In this document: piece after piece, positions 1 through 10,611 of the stretch
How positions within the stretch are numbered: the first letter of the stretch is position 1
How the letters are laid out: each line of letters opens with the position of its first letter
Source of the DNA: Sorex araneus
Taxonomy: Eukaryota > Chordata > Mammalia > Eulipotyphla > Soricidae
DNA length: 64,000 bases
NCBI RefSeq assembly: GCF_027595985.1
Contig: NC_073303.1
Span: 26,441,723 to 26,505,722, forward strand
Direction of reading: 5' to 3'
Translations under genes and position numbers: made by a program
The notes under the pieces: model-generated
What the model was told of the DNA's origin: nothing
Databases searched by the model: none
The model's input: only the letters and a program-made list of their open reading frames with translations

Positions 1-159
1 AACAGCTTGCAGAGTGCTGTCGGCATGGATTTTGCTAAACTCTGGATGTCGCAACAGTCCAGTGAATGCTTTCAAGTAATTTTAGGCACGTAGAAATTCC
101 CCCTCACCCAATAGTAAAAATACACAGATAAAAGGGGAGTGTGAGAGATAGAGGGAAAG

Positions 160-203
160 AGAGAGAGTGAAAGATAGAGACAGAGATAGAGACAGAGACA
201 GAG

Positions 204-259
<56 letters not shown>

Positions 260-281
260 CAGACAGACAGACAGACAGAGA
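160..281. repeat. (GA)n / (GACA)n microsatellite
   Basis: A near-pure purine (GA)n core at about 212-255 is flanked by GAGACA and AGAC variants. It explains the Ser/Leu-rich frames on the minus strand here. Confidence 0.95.
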
Positions 282-594
282 GGACTTCCAATCACCCCAA
301 ATAGGACATGGGATAGTTCATAAAGAAACTGTAACCCAAACATGAAATCTTGTAACTATTTCAACAGTGATTCAATAATTTAAAAAGAAAAAAGAAAAGA
401 AAGAAAGAAATTGGGGCCAAAGTGGTGGTTAGAGTGTTAGTAGCAAGATTCCAACTTAAAATATTGACATAACTCTATGGCACTCTTCAGAAATTGAATT
501 CTTATATATAAACATAAGCAATATGTTTTGTAAGATAACTGGTTCTATATATTTGTGTGTATATATTCATACATATATGTATACATATATATAT

Positions 595-822
595 CCCATT
601 ACTCATCGATTGTTCGAGTGGGCACCAGAAACGTCTCTCATTATGAAATTTATTGTTACTGTTTTTGGCATATCCAATACGCCACGGGTAGCTTGCCAGG
701 CTCTGCTGTGCGGGCGCGATACTCTCAGTAGCTTGCCGGGCTCTCAGAGAGGGGCGGAGGAATCAAACACAGGTCGGCCGCATGAAAGGCGAACACCTTA
801 CCACTGTGCTATTGCTCCGCCC
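595..822 (-). mobile_element. Long (type B) tRNA-derived SINE
   Basis: It runs from the ACTCATCGATTGTTCGAG tail module to the tRNA-derived head (...GTGCTATTGCTCCGCCC). It is nearly full length and is bounded on both sides by AT-rich TATATA repeats. Confidence 0.85.
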
Positions 823-1111
823 ATATATATACATATGGAGCAGTATATACATATGCATATTTATATATATATATATATAGAAGAACATTCTGATGGTGAA
901 AATGTGAAGTGAAAATACTTATGTTATGAAAAGCATTAACTCAAATCAAAAAGTAAACCCAGACGCCCTTTAACCTTTAAAATAATAACTTCTCCAACTT
1001 TACTTCCATGTTACCATCTCCCAGGGTCAAATTTGTTTTATAGAATTTTCTGACAATGAATAGTACAATATTATTGACACAATACAATATTATTGACAAT
1101 CTATGCAGATA

Positions 1112-1357
1112 GCACTGCACTGTAGCACTGTCATCTCGCTGTTCATCGATTTGCTTGAGTGGGCACCAGTAACGTCTCCTTTGTGAGACTTGTTACTGTC
1201 TTTGGCATATCAAATACACCATGAGTAGCTTGCCAGGCTCTGCCGTGCGGGCAGGATATGCTCAGTAGCTGGGCTCTCTGAGAGAGATGGAGGAACTGAA
1301 CCTAGGTCGGCTGTGTGCAAGGCAAACACCCTACCTGCTGTGCTATCGCTCCAGTTC
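1112..1357 (-). mobile_element. Full-length type B SINE with 13-bp target-site duplication
   Basis: The flanks carry ATCTATGCAGATA at 1099-1111 and 1358-1370. Read in sense, the tail is a short ACAGTG-type repeat rather than poly(A). Confidence 0.92.
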
Positions 1358-1428
1358 ATCTATGCAGATAAACTCAATTATTAAAGTAAGAAAAGAGTGA
1401 TATATAAGAGGCAAGATAAGCTAATAGA

Positions 1429-1610
1429 GGGGCTTGAGTGCTAGCACAGCTGGTAGGGCATTTGCCTTGTACGCGGCCGACCTGGGTTCAATTCCCATCA
1501 TCCCATATGGTCCCCTGAGCACTGCCAGTTGTAATTCCTGAGTGCAGAGCCAGGAGTAACCCCTGTGCATCACCAAGTGTGACCCAAAAAGCAAAACAAA
1601 AACAAAAAGA
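1429..1610 (+). mobile_element. Short (type A) tRNA-derived SINE
   Basis: GGGGCTTGAGTGCTAGCACAG head with A box, a GGTTCAATTCC B box, then GTGACCCAAAAAGC and an A-rich tail. Confidence 0.93.
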
Positions 1611-1740
1611 CAAAATAAGACTGAGGAGCTATTCCAGAGCAGAGGAAATGGAAACCCCCCAGCAATCAAACAGACAGCAAATCCTGAGCTGAATATTAGA
1701 TTCGGGATGAAAGTAGGTAGAATGGATAGCATCTAGACAC

Positions 1741-2000
1741 TTGCCAACACGTTTAGTGTGTATTGTATTAATTTTGTTTGGTTCCTATAGCAAATAGCCA
1801 CACATCTATTAGATTCGGGAAAGACACGTCATTCACTTACAGTTCTGGGGATCAGAAGTCCAAATCAGTTTCTGTGGACTGAAATTGAGGCCCCAGCACG
1901 CTGAGGCCCGAGTGGGAAGCAACCAGTGTGTCTAAGGCTAGCCCACAGGCCTCTCTTCCTGCATAGTTCCAGGAATGGTTAGTTTCAGAAGAGAAAATAA
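1741..2000 (+). repeat. Ancient eutherian interspersed repeat fragment (LTR-like, family not assigned)
   Basis: TTACAGTTCTGGGGATCAGAAGTCC and its surroundings resemble the common old repeat that begins TGTATTAGTTTGCTAGGGCT. It is strongly diverged and its right end is cut by a SINE. Confidence 0.45.
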
Positions 2001-2011
2001 AATGGGGATTT

Positions 2012-2184
2012 TTGTTTCTTTGTTTCTGTTTTTGGGCCACATCCAGCTATGCTCAGGCTCATTTCCAGCTCTGCACTCAAGGATCGCTTGTAGCTTGGGG
2101 GGACCGTACATGAGGTGCCAGGAATTGAAGCTGGGTCTGCCGCATGCAAGGCAGATGCCCTGCCTGCTGTACTACCCAGCCCCT
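2012..2184 (-). mobile_element. Type A SINE, with AAAATGGGGATTT target-site duplication
   Basis: Minus-strand copy from TTTTTGGGCCACATCC to CTACCCAGCCCC. The same 13-mer borders both ends (about 1999-2011 and 2188-2200). Confidence 0.9.
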
Positions 2185-2533
2185 GGAAAAATGGGGATTT
2201 GGGTGGCGCATTCTCAACCTGGAAAGGAAGTCTGGTGCATCTCTATTCTCTCGACTAGAACTCAATCACGTGCTTCCATCTGGGCAGTGTGGTCTTTCGG
2301 TGTGGTCAGAAGGAATCAAAGACCTTCCTTAGCAGGGACCACCGCACCGCGGCTCCACCACGCTCACAACGGACACTTGAGCAATTTCCTTCAACTAAGT
2401 TTTTTCAGTCATCCAGTGCAGAGAAATACTGCGACCTCAGCATGTGGTGCTCAGCGAAACACGTGATGTGAATGACACGTACAACAGAGGGCCTGACTCC
2501 TAGGAAACCACGGCTGCAAGGTTAAGCTCTGTC

Positions 2534-2710
2534 TTTTTTTTTTTTTGCTTTTGGGGTCACACCTGGCAATGCACAGGGGTTACTCCTGGCTCTGCACTCA
2601 GGAATTATCCCTGGCAGTGCTCAGGGGACCATATGGGATGCTGGGAATCGAACCCAGGTCGGTCGCGTGCAAGGCAAATGCCCTACCCGCTGTGCTATCG
2701 CTCCAGCCCC
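2534..2710 (-). mobile_element. Type A SINE, full length
   Basis: Poly(T), then GCTTTTGGGGTCACACCTGG through to CGCTCCAGCCCC. It is flanked by CTCTGTCTTT on both sides. Confidence 0.95.
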
Positions 2711-2851
2711 CTCTGTCTTTATTTTTTCGGGGGGGGCCATGCAGTGCTCAGGGGCCCATGCAGTACTAAGATTCGAACCCAGAGCTCCCATGGGCGAAAC
2801 CGGTACTGCAGTCCTTTGAGCTGTGTGTCCAGACTCCCTCTCGTTTTTCTT

Positions 2852-3030
2852 TCTTTTTTTTTTTTTGCTTTTTGGATCACACCCGGCAATGCACAGGGGT
2901 TACTCCTGGCTCTGCACTCAGGAGTTACTCCTGGCGGTGCTCAGGGGACCATATGGGATGCTGGGAATCGAACCCGGGTCGACCACGTGCAAGGCAAACG
3001 CCCTACCCTCTGTGCTATTGCTCCAGCCCC
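2852..3030 (-). mobile_element. Type A SINE, full length, 15-bp target-site duplication
   Basis: CCTCTCGTTTTTCTT occurs at 2837-2851 and 3033-3047, on either side of a complete element with A and B boxes. Confidence 0.95.
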
Positions 3031-3047
3031 ATCCTCTCGTTTTTCTT

Positions 3048-3961
3048 ACAACAGGTTTCAAGAAAGTTGGACTCATTTCTAGAATCAAGGACGGGAAGAA
3101 TGGTGTGCAGAGGTCAGCTGTCACAGCTGCCCTGAGCACTGTGACAAATGAGCAGGAGAGGGGCGGATCAAAGCAGGCTCTCCACTGCATTGCGCATGAC
3201 TGTCTCAGTTCTGCCTTCATTCTGAAAACAGGTGCCCAAGGCCAGGGTTGGGGCCTGCACCCAGTGAAGACCTTTCTGCGTGTGTGGCACCCAAACCAGG
3301 GTTTGGCCCATCAACCACGAGGGTGTTGGTGATGGGCGGAGAAGTTGAACAAGTTCGGTAAACAAAATCACCCCAGACGGTGCGGCTGCCTTTGCCCTCG
3401 CTGAGGTGTCCAAGTGAGCTTGGTCCTGGCAGCGGCTGATTTCAGAGCATGGTCAACTTCCAGCTCCAAATTCCAGGTGCAAACAGGAACCCAACTGACA
3501 CAGCTTTTCCCCAAGTCCCAACCAAGTCAAGCCCGCGGCTTTGGGCCGTTTCAGTGAGAAGCTTGCCCAGCGTTTCTCGTGGCTCGTCGCAAACCCTGGA
3601 CTTCAGATCAGTGTGCTCTCCCTTCCATGCCGGAAGGCCGGCGGTCAGCCAGCATCCGCCGGGATCAATACTAGGCCTTGCTTGTCTGTGCTCACTCCCC
3701 GGTTCCCGGACTCTGGACCTTTCCTGTCTCGCCCTATGATCCTGTTAAACAGGCTTTCCGGCCCTCGGCTGAGTGATCGCAGGGGACCTGGCTCTTTCCT
3801 GCTGTTCCGAGCCTGATCCTGGGAAGTCTGGTTTTCTTTCCAGGTATCAAGACGTTTCCCAGACTTTCGTAGTGGAGGTCCTTAGGAGGAGCAATGCCTT
3901 TGAAGGCAGTTCAGAACTTCTGCTGCTATGTCGTGTTACTCTTTTTTTGTTTTTAGGGGGG
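3048..3961. other. Unique sequence, nothing recognised
   Basis: About 0.9 kb of moderately GC-rich DNA without SINE, L1 or LTR hallmarks. Short open frames are present, but none resembles a known protein or has exon-like boundaries. Confidence 0.4.
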
Positions 3962-4303
3962 TGTCCCGTCCCGTGGGTAGCCAGGAGAGAGTATGTGACT
4001 GAAAAGGAGACAGACACCAGAAGAAAGACACAGACAGACACAAAAGAATTGGAGCAAGCTCCAATTTTATTTCTCTTAAGCTAGTTTTTTATAGTTGATT
4101 ATATGAGGAAGTGGCAGAATGGGAGAATAGCAAAGAATGCAAAAGTTTAATAAAGCTGGATGTGGGCCCTGATGGCAGTTACCCTGGGCATTGTTCTGCA
4201 ACCTCCAAAAGGTACTTTGATATTTTTCCCAAGAAGCGGTTGTTCCTTAGTTACAGGTCAGGTTGTACTGACATATTGGTTCCCAGGCATTGGTTTCCAG
4301 CGT
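3962..4303 (-). mobile_element. Solo LTR of an endogenous retrovirus (class II-like), partial 5' end
   Basis: On the minus strand there is a TATAAAA box (4087-4093) and an AATAAA signal (4065-4070), followed by a GT/CT-rich region ending ...ACGGGACGGGACA at 3962. A perfect stem, AATTGGAGC-AA-GCTCCAATT (4046-4065), abuts the poly(A) signal. No primer-binding site or gag/pol frame lies beside it, so it is a solo LTR. The U3 end is cut by a SINE. Class assignment is tentative. Confidence 0.6.
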
Positions 4304-4473
4304 GGGGGGGGGGTGAGTGTTCACACCTGGTGATGCTCAGGGTTACTCTCTGCTCTGCACTCAAGAATCACTCCTGGCAGTGCTCAGGGTACTATATGGG
4401 ATGCCAGGGATCAAACCTGGGTCAGCCATGTGCAAGTCTAGAGCCTTACCGGCTGTACGATCTCTCCAGCTCT
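4304..4473 (-). mobile_element. Type A SINE
   Basis: Minus-strand copy (CACACCTGGTGATGCTCAGG...CTCTCCAGCTC) with no T-tail left, abutting the LTR. Confidence 0.85.
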
Positions 4474-4636
4474 ATGTTGTACCAATCAAGACATATTATT
4501 CCAGCCCTATGCTGTACCATTCTAGGCCAGGAGGAATCCCTGAGCACCCCCACACGTGGACCCACCCTCAAACTCCTCAAATCCCATGTTTCAAGGACCT
4601 AGCGCCCTTACCTGTATTTCTCAGAAAGGAGACTCC

Positions 4637-5360
4637 TCAGGGGCCTGAGAGAGAGTACAGCATGTAGGGTCCTGCCTTGCACGCAGCCAGCCTGGATTCA
4701 ACCCCCAGGGCTCCTTATGGGCCCCAGAGCACTGCCAGGAGTAGTTCCTGAGTGCAGAGCCATGCGTAACTCCTGTGCATCATTGCTGGGTGTGGCCTGA
4801 AAACTAAAAATGGAGAAGAAGAAGGAGGAGGAGGAGGAGAGATTGAACATGGAGAAAATGTAAAAGTAAAGGTTGTAGCAGCTTCTGAAGATTCCAGAAG
4901 TCACACTGTGGAGAGGAGACTAAACTGAAAGCTAAAAAGCTGGAGTGGCACAGCAGGTAGGGCGTTTGCTTTGCACACGGCCCACCTGGGTTCAATCCCC
5001 AGCATCCCATATGGTCCCCTGAGCACTGCCAGGAGTAATTCCTGAGTGCAGAGCCTGGAGTAACATCTGAGTATCGCTGGGGTGTGACCCGAAAAGCAAA
5101 AATAAAATAAATAAAAATAAAATGAAAGCTGGGAGAAGTAGGAAAACAGAGAGTAGGAAAACAGGAAAGCGATACTCCAGCAGGGAGGGCATTTGCCCTG
5201 CACGTGGCTGCCCCAGGTCTAGTCCCCAGCATCCCATATGGTTCCCCGAGCACTGCCAGGAGTGATTCCTGAGAATCACTCCTGCCAGGAGTGATCGCTG
5301 AGAAATCAGCAATTCCTGATCATCACTGGGTGTGACTCCCCACAACCCCCCCAAAAAGCA
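4637..5360 (+). mobile_element. Three successive type A SINEs
   Basis: Copies at about 4637-4812, 4936-5125 and 5161-5360, all + strand. The last is rearranged internally: AGGAGTGATT and AATCACTCCT form a 10-bp inverted repeat at 5256-5281. Confidence 0.88.
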
Positions 5361-5430
5361 ATTGAATCTTGGTTGGGTAAATTCCACATCTGCCCATGTA
5401 TGTGCATGTCCAGTGTGTTTTTATCTTTTA

Positions 5431-5536
5431 TTTCACTGTATCACTGTCATCCCGTTGCTCATTGATTTGCTCGAGTGGGCACCAATAACATCTCCACTGT
5501 GAGACTTGTTACTGTTTGGGGTATATTGAATAGGCA
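5431..5536 (-). mobile_element. Type B SINE, tail module only
   Basis: CACTGTCATCCCGTTGCTC through ...GAGACTTGTTACTG, truncated before the tRNA-derived head. Confidence 0.85.
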
Positions 5537-5589
5537 AGGTTAATGCCCTCTGCTCGACACCTTCTCACCAACCCCAAAGATTTTTTATT

Positions 5590-5748
5590 TATTTAAAAAA
5601 AAAAAAAAACTTTGTCTTTGGGCCACACCCAGCAGTGCTTAGGGATCACTCCTGGTGGAGCTCAGGGGGCCACCCGGGATTCTGGGGACTGAGCTCAGGT
5701 TGGCTGTGTGAAGGCAAGAGTCCTCCCACTGTACTATTGCTCTGGCCT
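5590..5748 (-). mobile_element. Type A SINE, diverged
   Basis: GGGCCACACCCAGCAGTGC...ACTATTGCTCTGGCC with a poly(A/T) edge at 5588-5610. Confidence 0.8.
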
Positions 5749-6060
5749 CTCCGCTGTGCTTTTTAAGTCCCCCTGTATAACAGACACGCTCAGAGAACAA
5801 ACACAAGTGACACCACTCCAGGTGACAACTTGTTGTCCCTAAAAGCTTAGCTAGGAATTGGACGGAGGATGGTCCCCTGGAAAGGAGAGTTGACCTCGTG
5901 GATGGTCCAGCTCCGTGAAGCGGCTCAGAGACCTGACAACCAGTGCAAGACATTGTTTGAAGAAAAAACTGGGCAGACCAGGGCCCCTGACAACTAGTTT
6001 GCACCATGTGCCAGTCCCTAGCCAGACAGTTGGAATCCTGTGACAAAAAATAAATTTGTA

Positions 6061-6217
6061 GGGGCTGGAGAGACAATACAGCAGGTCAGTGTTTGCCTTG
6101 TGGTCAACCTAGGTTCCATCACTGGCATGCCATCCGATCCCCCAAGCACTACCAGAAGTGATTCCTGGGTGCAGATGGAAGAATAACCTCTGAGCAGCAC
6201 TGGGTGTGGCCCAGGAA
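6061..6217 (+). mobile_element. Type A SINE whose tail seeded a large purine microsatellite
   Basis: GGGGCTGGAGAGACAATACAG...GTGTGGCCCAGGAA runs straight into the GAAA/GGAA array. Confidence 0.88.
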
Positions 6218-6225
6218 CAGAGAGA

Positions 6226-6499
<274 letters not shown>

Positions 6500-6500
<1 letters not shown>

Positions 6501-6830
6501 TACATTCCTGGGGTCAGGGTCCAATGGACAGGGCACTTTCCTTGTAAGGAGTTATCTCTGAGCATCATCAAGTGTGGTCACCCCACCGCCACCACCACCA
6601 CCACTACCAAAAAGAAAAAAAAAGTATACTATCTATTTGGAAAACTTCCAGCTGACTTGTTTCCCTAGGAATTTTCTTTGCTCGGTGAGCCTCTCTTTGC
6701 CAGGGTTTTGGTTTTGGCTTGGGGCCACACCCAGCAGCGTTCAGAACTTCCTCTGACTCTGCTCTCTGGGATCCTGGCAAGGCTGGGGGTCTTTGCCAGG
6801 GTTGGAGAGGTCACCCGACAGGCCGGAGCA
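6500..6830. mobile_element. Two truncated type A SINE fragments
   Basis: A + strand remnant at about 6508-6580 (ends AAGTGTGGTCACC) and a minus-strand 3' remnant at about 6713-6780 (GGGGCCACACCCAGCAGCG). Confidence 0.6.
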
Positions 6831-6969
6831 CTTGCTTTGCTTGCCTGGGTCCCTTCTACTGCCACTCCTGGCTCCAGTCACCAATCTCCCTGGAGCTTTG
6901 TGCCCAGAGCCGGCTTGGTTGTGGGACATGGAGGCTGAGTCACAATGGCTCCCGGGAGGAGGTGGCCCA

Positions 6970-7140
6970 GGGGCTATAGCAGTAGCACAGCAGGCAGAGC
7001 ACTTGCCTTGCATGCGGCTCACCGGGGTTGATCCCTGGCACCCCATATGGTACCCAGAGCCCACCAGGAGTGATCCCTGAGTGCAGAGCCAGGAGGAGTA
7101 AGCCCTGAGCACCACTGGGTGTGGCCCAAAACCAAATGAG
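6970..7140 (+). mobile_element. Type A SINE
   Basis: GGGGCTATAGCAGTAGCACAG head, GGGGTTGATCCC B box remnant, GTGTGGCCCAAAACC end. Confidence 0.9.
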
Positions 7141-7810
7141 AGAGAGAGGGAGTGGGGGAGATACTGCCCACCCATTCCTTTAAACTAGCAGCCCCTGAAG
7201 GCCCACGACCTAGCCCAGAGGGTGGGCGGAGGCCACCCACAGATCCAGAGGTAGATATTACGTTTGATTTCTATCTAGACTTAATTACTTACTTGGATAA
7301 CACAGCTAGAAGCTTGGAGTCCATTTTTATTTAATCTGTGTGCATTATGACTCATTTGCAAATCTGCCCCTCCAAAAGGTCCAGCCCACATGCGTATAAT
7401 AGTTTAGCAACTACCAAAATGCTCAGGATTATTAGTTAAGACTTTCAGTGAAAAGTCCTCTTCACTCATGTACAAATTATCCTGCCTTGCATCGCGGGGA
7501 ATTTCTTGAAGACTTGATCTTAAAGAGTTCTAGCAGATCCTGAGTAGACTGTGTGGTTCATCTTCATGCCAGAGCACGGTGACTGGCATTGCCCCGCGTG
7601 GTGACGGCTCCTGGGTGCTAGGTCTGGTCGGGCTCTCCTTTACCACACGGTCTGGTGGGAAATGTAAGCGTTTCCTACTAAGGGTACAAAGTTAGAAAGT
7701 TTGTGAAGTTTTCACTGGCCTGAGTGATGCTAAAGAATTTTCTCTCTCATCTGGGTTCTGCCTTCCTATTATTAAGTTATGTATGTAATTATTACCTATT
7801 ACTTCCTCTT
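7141..7810. other. Unique AT-rich intergenic sequence with an AP-1/POU-like motif pair
   Basis: No repeat is recognised. TGACTCA (7348-7354) shares its last base with the palindrome ATTTGCAAAT (7354-7363). Confidence 0.45.
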
Positions 7811-7823
7811 ATTTCTCTATATA

Positions 7824-7891
7824 ATGGAGACGTTACTGGTGCCCACTCGAGCAAATCGATGAGCAACGGGATAACAGTGAGAGTGACAGTG
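7824..7891 (+). mobile_element. Type B SINE 3' module alone, with its own 13-bp target-site duplication
   Basis: A 68-bp insert (ATGGAGACGTTACTGG...GAGAGTGACAGTG) is flanked by ATTTCTCTATATA at 7811-7823 and 7892-7904. It is therefore a separate, 5'-truncated retrotransposition event with a non-poly(A) tail. Confidence 0.9.
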
Positions 7892-8044
7892 ATTTCTCTA
7901 TATACCTTTATATGATATATCTCTATATTCTCTATAGATATATCTATATAGATTATATATAGACAATAGGTAATAATACTTACCTATGTCAGTATCTGTA
8001 TCTAATAGATATATATGGAGAGAGAGAAAGAGAGAGAGAGAATG

Positions 8045-8193
8045 AGAGAGAGCAGAAACACAGCAGTGGCAATTTGCCTTGCATGCAGCTGACCTAGGTT
8101 TAAGCCCCAGCATGGCACATGGTCTGCTAAGTCCCACTAGCCCTGAGCACAGAGCCAGGACTAAGCCAGGACTGCTGGGTATAGCTCCAAAAC

Positions 8194-8240
<47 letters not shown>
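8045..8240 (+). mobile_element. Type A SINE ending in a (CA)n microsatellite
   Basis: A diverged + strand copy to about 8190, followed by about 25 CA units (8191-8240). Confidence 0.85.
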
Positions 8241-8242
<2 letters not shown>

Positions 8243-8249
8243 TTAGAAA

Positions 8250-8398
8250 GGCTGGGGAAAGGGCACGAAGGGTGGAGATCTTGTTTTGCCTGTGAGAGCC
8301 CTGGGCTTAACCCCTAACAACATGTGGTTCCTGAGGCACCAAACCAAAAATAGTCCCTGAGCACTTCTGAATGTGACCCTAATCCAAAACAAAAGAAA
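8250..8398 (+). mobile_element. Old type A SINE
   Basis: GGCTGGGGAAAGGGCACG...GTGACCCTAATCCAAAAC; heavily diverged but collinear with the family. Confidence 0.65.
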
Positions 8399-8426
8399 AC
8401 AAAACTCAACAATGTACTGTTTCTTC

Positions 8427-8597
8427 CTTTTTTTCTTTTTTGGGTCACACCCAGCGATGCTCAGGGGTTACTCCTGGCTTTGCACTCAGGAATTACTCCT
8501 GGCGGTGCTTGGGGGACCATATGGGATGCCGGGGATCGAACCCGGGTCGGCCGCGTGCAAGGCAAACGCCCTACCCGCTGTGCTATCGCTCCGGCCC
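8427..8597 (-). mobile_element. Type A SINE, young copy
   Basis: Intact B box (GGATCGAACCC on the + strand) and CGCTCCGGCCCC end. TCTTCCTTTTT borders both sides. Confidence 0.95.
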
Positions 8598-8639
8598 CTC
8601 TTCCTTTTTTTTTTTTTTTTAAGCATTTATTGATGAGGG

Positions 8640-8938
8640 TAAGCTTTGCACTCAGGAATGACTCCTGGTGGTGCCCAGGGGACCATATGGGATGCTGAGA
8701 ATCGAACCCCGGTCGGCCTCATGCAAGGCAAACACCCTACCAGCTGTGCTATCGCTCCAGCCCTTTTTTTTTTTCTTTTTGGGTAACACCCAGCAATGCT
8801 CAGGGGTTACTCCTGGCTCTGCACTCAGGAATCACTCCTGACAGTGCTTAGAAGACCACATGGGATGCCGGGGATTAGAACTCAGGTCAACTGCATGCAA
8901 GGCAAACACCCGACCCTCTGTACTATTACTCTGGCCCC
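8640..8938 (-). mobile_element. Two adjacent type A SINEs
   Basis: A truncated copy (about 8640-8762) is followed by a full one (8764-8938), both minus strand and each ending in a SINE head (CTCCAGCCC and CTCTGGCCCC). Confidence 0.9.
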
Positions 8939-9186
8939 AGATGATGTACTGTTTCAAGAGGCAGAAGAGTGTATAATCTGAAGAGATCAGACTCTAAAGT
9001 CAGACCGACCCCAGGGCTGGGGCCGCCACAGAGCAGGCCTGTCTGGTGGGCGCGTGTCTCATCCCTGAGCCTGGGCGTGATCCTGGTCACTACCACCCCC
9101 CACCCCCCACCCCGGGCCTGAGTCAACACAGATCAAGAACCGAACACTGCCTGAACAGAGATGTCCTGCATGTTTTCTTCTTCCTT

Positions 9187-9342
9187 TTTGTTTTTGTTTT
9201 TCTGGGGGGATGAAACTTGGTAATACTCAGGGGTTCCTCCTATTTCCGCACTCAGCAATCACTCCTGGTGGTGCTTGGGTGACCATAGGGGATGCCCAGG
9301 ATTGAACCGTCAGCTGTTTGGGAGGCTAATGTCCTCCCTGCC
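9187..9342 (-). mobile_element. Type A SINE, diverged and 5'-shortened
   Basis: GGGGGATGAAACTTGGTAATACTCAGG to CCAGGATTGAACCG, merging into the TCC array. Confidence 0.7.
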
Positions 9343-9617
9343 GTCTCCTCCTCCTCCTCCTCCTCCTCCTCCTTCTTTTCCTTCTCCTTCTCCTCCTCCT
9401 CCTCCTCCTCCTCCTCCTCCTCCTCCTCCTCCTCCTCCTCCTCCTCCTCCTCCTCCTCCTCCTCCTCCTCCTCCTCCTCCTCCTCCTCCTCCTCCTCCTT
9501 CTTTTCCTTCTCCTTCTCCTCCTTCTCCTTCTCCTCCTTCTCCTTCTCCTCCTTCTCCTCCTCCTCCTCCTCCTCCTCCTCCTCCTCCTCCTCCTCCTCC
9601 TCCTTCTTCTTCTTTTC
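9343..9617. repeat. (TCC)n trinucleotide array, about 275 bp
   Basis: Polypyrimidine on the + strand, interrupted by TTC/TTTTCC blocks. It generates poly-Pro, poly-Ser and poly-Glu frames that are not genes. Confidence 0.97.
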
Positions 9618-9621
9618 TTTT

Positions 9622-9751
9622 CTTTTTTTTTCCGCTTTTTGGGTCACACCCAGCAATGCACAGGGGTTATTCCTGGCTCTGCACTCAGGAATGACTCCTG
9701 TCGGTCCTGTGCAAGGCAAATGCCCTACCCTCTGTGCTATTGCTTTAGCCC
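9622..9751 (-). mobile_element. Type A SINE with internal deletion
   Basis: GCTTTTTGGGTCACACCC...GAATGACTCCTG jumps directly to TCGGTCCTGTGCAAGG, losing the middle section. Confidence 0.88.
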
Positions 9752-9837
9752 CTGTACCCACTTCTTAAATCCAATATGTCCATACACATAAATATATACA
9801 AAGAAGAATTTAACAAACATCAGAGTCACACATATTC

Positions 9838-10011
9838 TTTTTTTTTTTCTTTTTGGGTCACACCCGGCAATGCTCAGGGGTTACTCCTGGCTCTGCACTC
9901 AGGAATTACTCCTGGTGGTGCTCAGGGGACCATATGGGATGCTGGGATTCAAACCCGGGTCGGCTGCATGCAAGGCAAACGCCCTACCCACTGTGCTATC
10001 GCTCCAGCCCC
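9838..10011 (-). mobile_element. Type A SINE, full length with target-site duplication
   Basis: GAGTCACACATATTCTT on the left and GAGTCACACAAATTCTT on the right bound a complete copy. Confidence 0.95.
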
Positions 10012-10059
10012 GAGTCACACAAATTCTTTTCTTTTCTGTGTGCCATTTTGGGGGTTGTT

Positions 10060-10225
10060 TACTTGGGGGCCAAACCTGATGATGCTCAGAGCTTGCTTCC
10101 GGTTCTGAGCTCAAGGATCCCTCCCAGAGGGGCTCCGGTGACCATAAGGGACCATGCTTGAGACTGAACCCAGCTTGGCCATATGCAAGGCAAGTGCCCT
10201 ACTGCTGTACTACCTCTCTGGCCCC
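10060..10225 (-). mobile_element. Old type A SINE
   Basis: GGGGGCCAAACCTGATGATGC...CTACCTCTCTGGCCCC. Confidence 0.8.
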
Positions 10226-10424
10226 TCATGTACATATCTTTATGAATTAATGCTTTCGTGTTCTTGAAATAGATGCCAATGAGTATAATTGTTGGAACAA
10301 ATTCCATAATTATGCCTTATAAGCTTTAGGTACTGTTTAAGAAGTAAAATTTACAGAAAAAAAGCCAAATATGTCTACCTGAATACATTTTCTTCTTTTT
10401 CTTTTTTGAGATTACCATTATTTT

Positions 10425-10525
10425 TTTTAATTTTTTATTAGTGAATCACCATGAGGTACAGTTACAGGCTTGCAAACTTTCTTGCTTGCATATCAGTCAT
10501 GCAATGATAACTATTATTCTTGCAT
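10425..10525 (-). mobile_element. 3'-end fragment of a lineage-specific L1
   Basis: TTTTTTATTAGTGAATCACCATGAGG TACAGTTACAG matches, in reverse, the CTGTAAC...CATGGTGATT(A)n end seen in other L1 tails in this window. Confidence 0.65.
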
Positions 10526-10611
10526 TTGCTACGTATTATTTTTAAAGGTTGAATACACAAAAGATATATGCTGTTGTTCCCATATATTTTAATTTTTTTA
10601 GTTTATTACTG

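Noticed and set aside
595-1357. CRISPR-like spaced repeats or prokaryotic insertion sequences
   Set aside because: Repeated units are SINEs with Pol III boxes and target-site duplications in a mammalian context; spacing and orientation are irregular.
2545-3135. Recurrent peptide GYSWLCTQELLLAVLRGPYG in many frames across the window
   Set aside because: It is the translation of the antisense type A SINE body, repeated wherever the SINE occurs; not a protein family.
9252-9768. Poly-Glu, poly-Pro and poly-Ser frames
   Set aside because: Direct translations of the TCC/GGA array.
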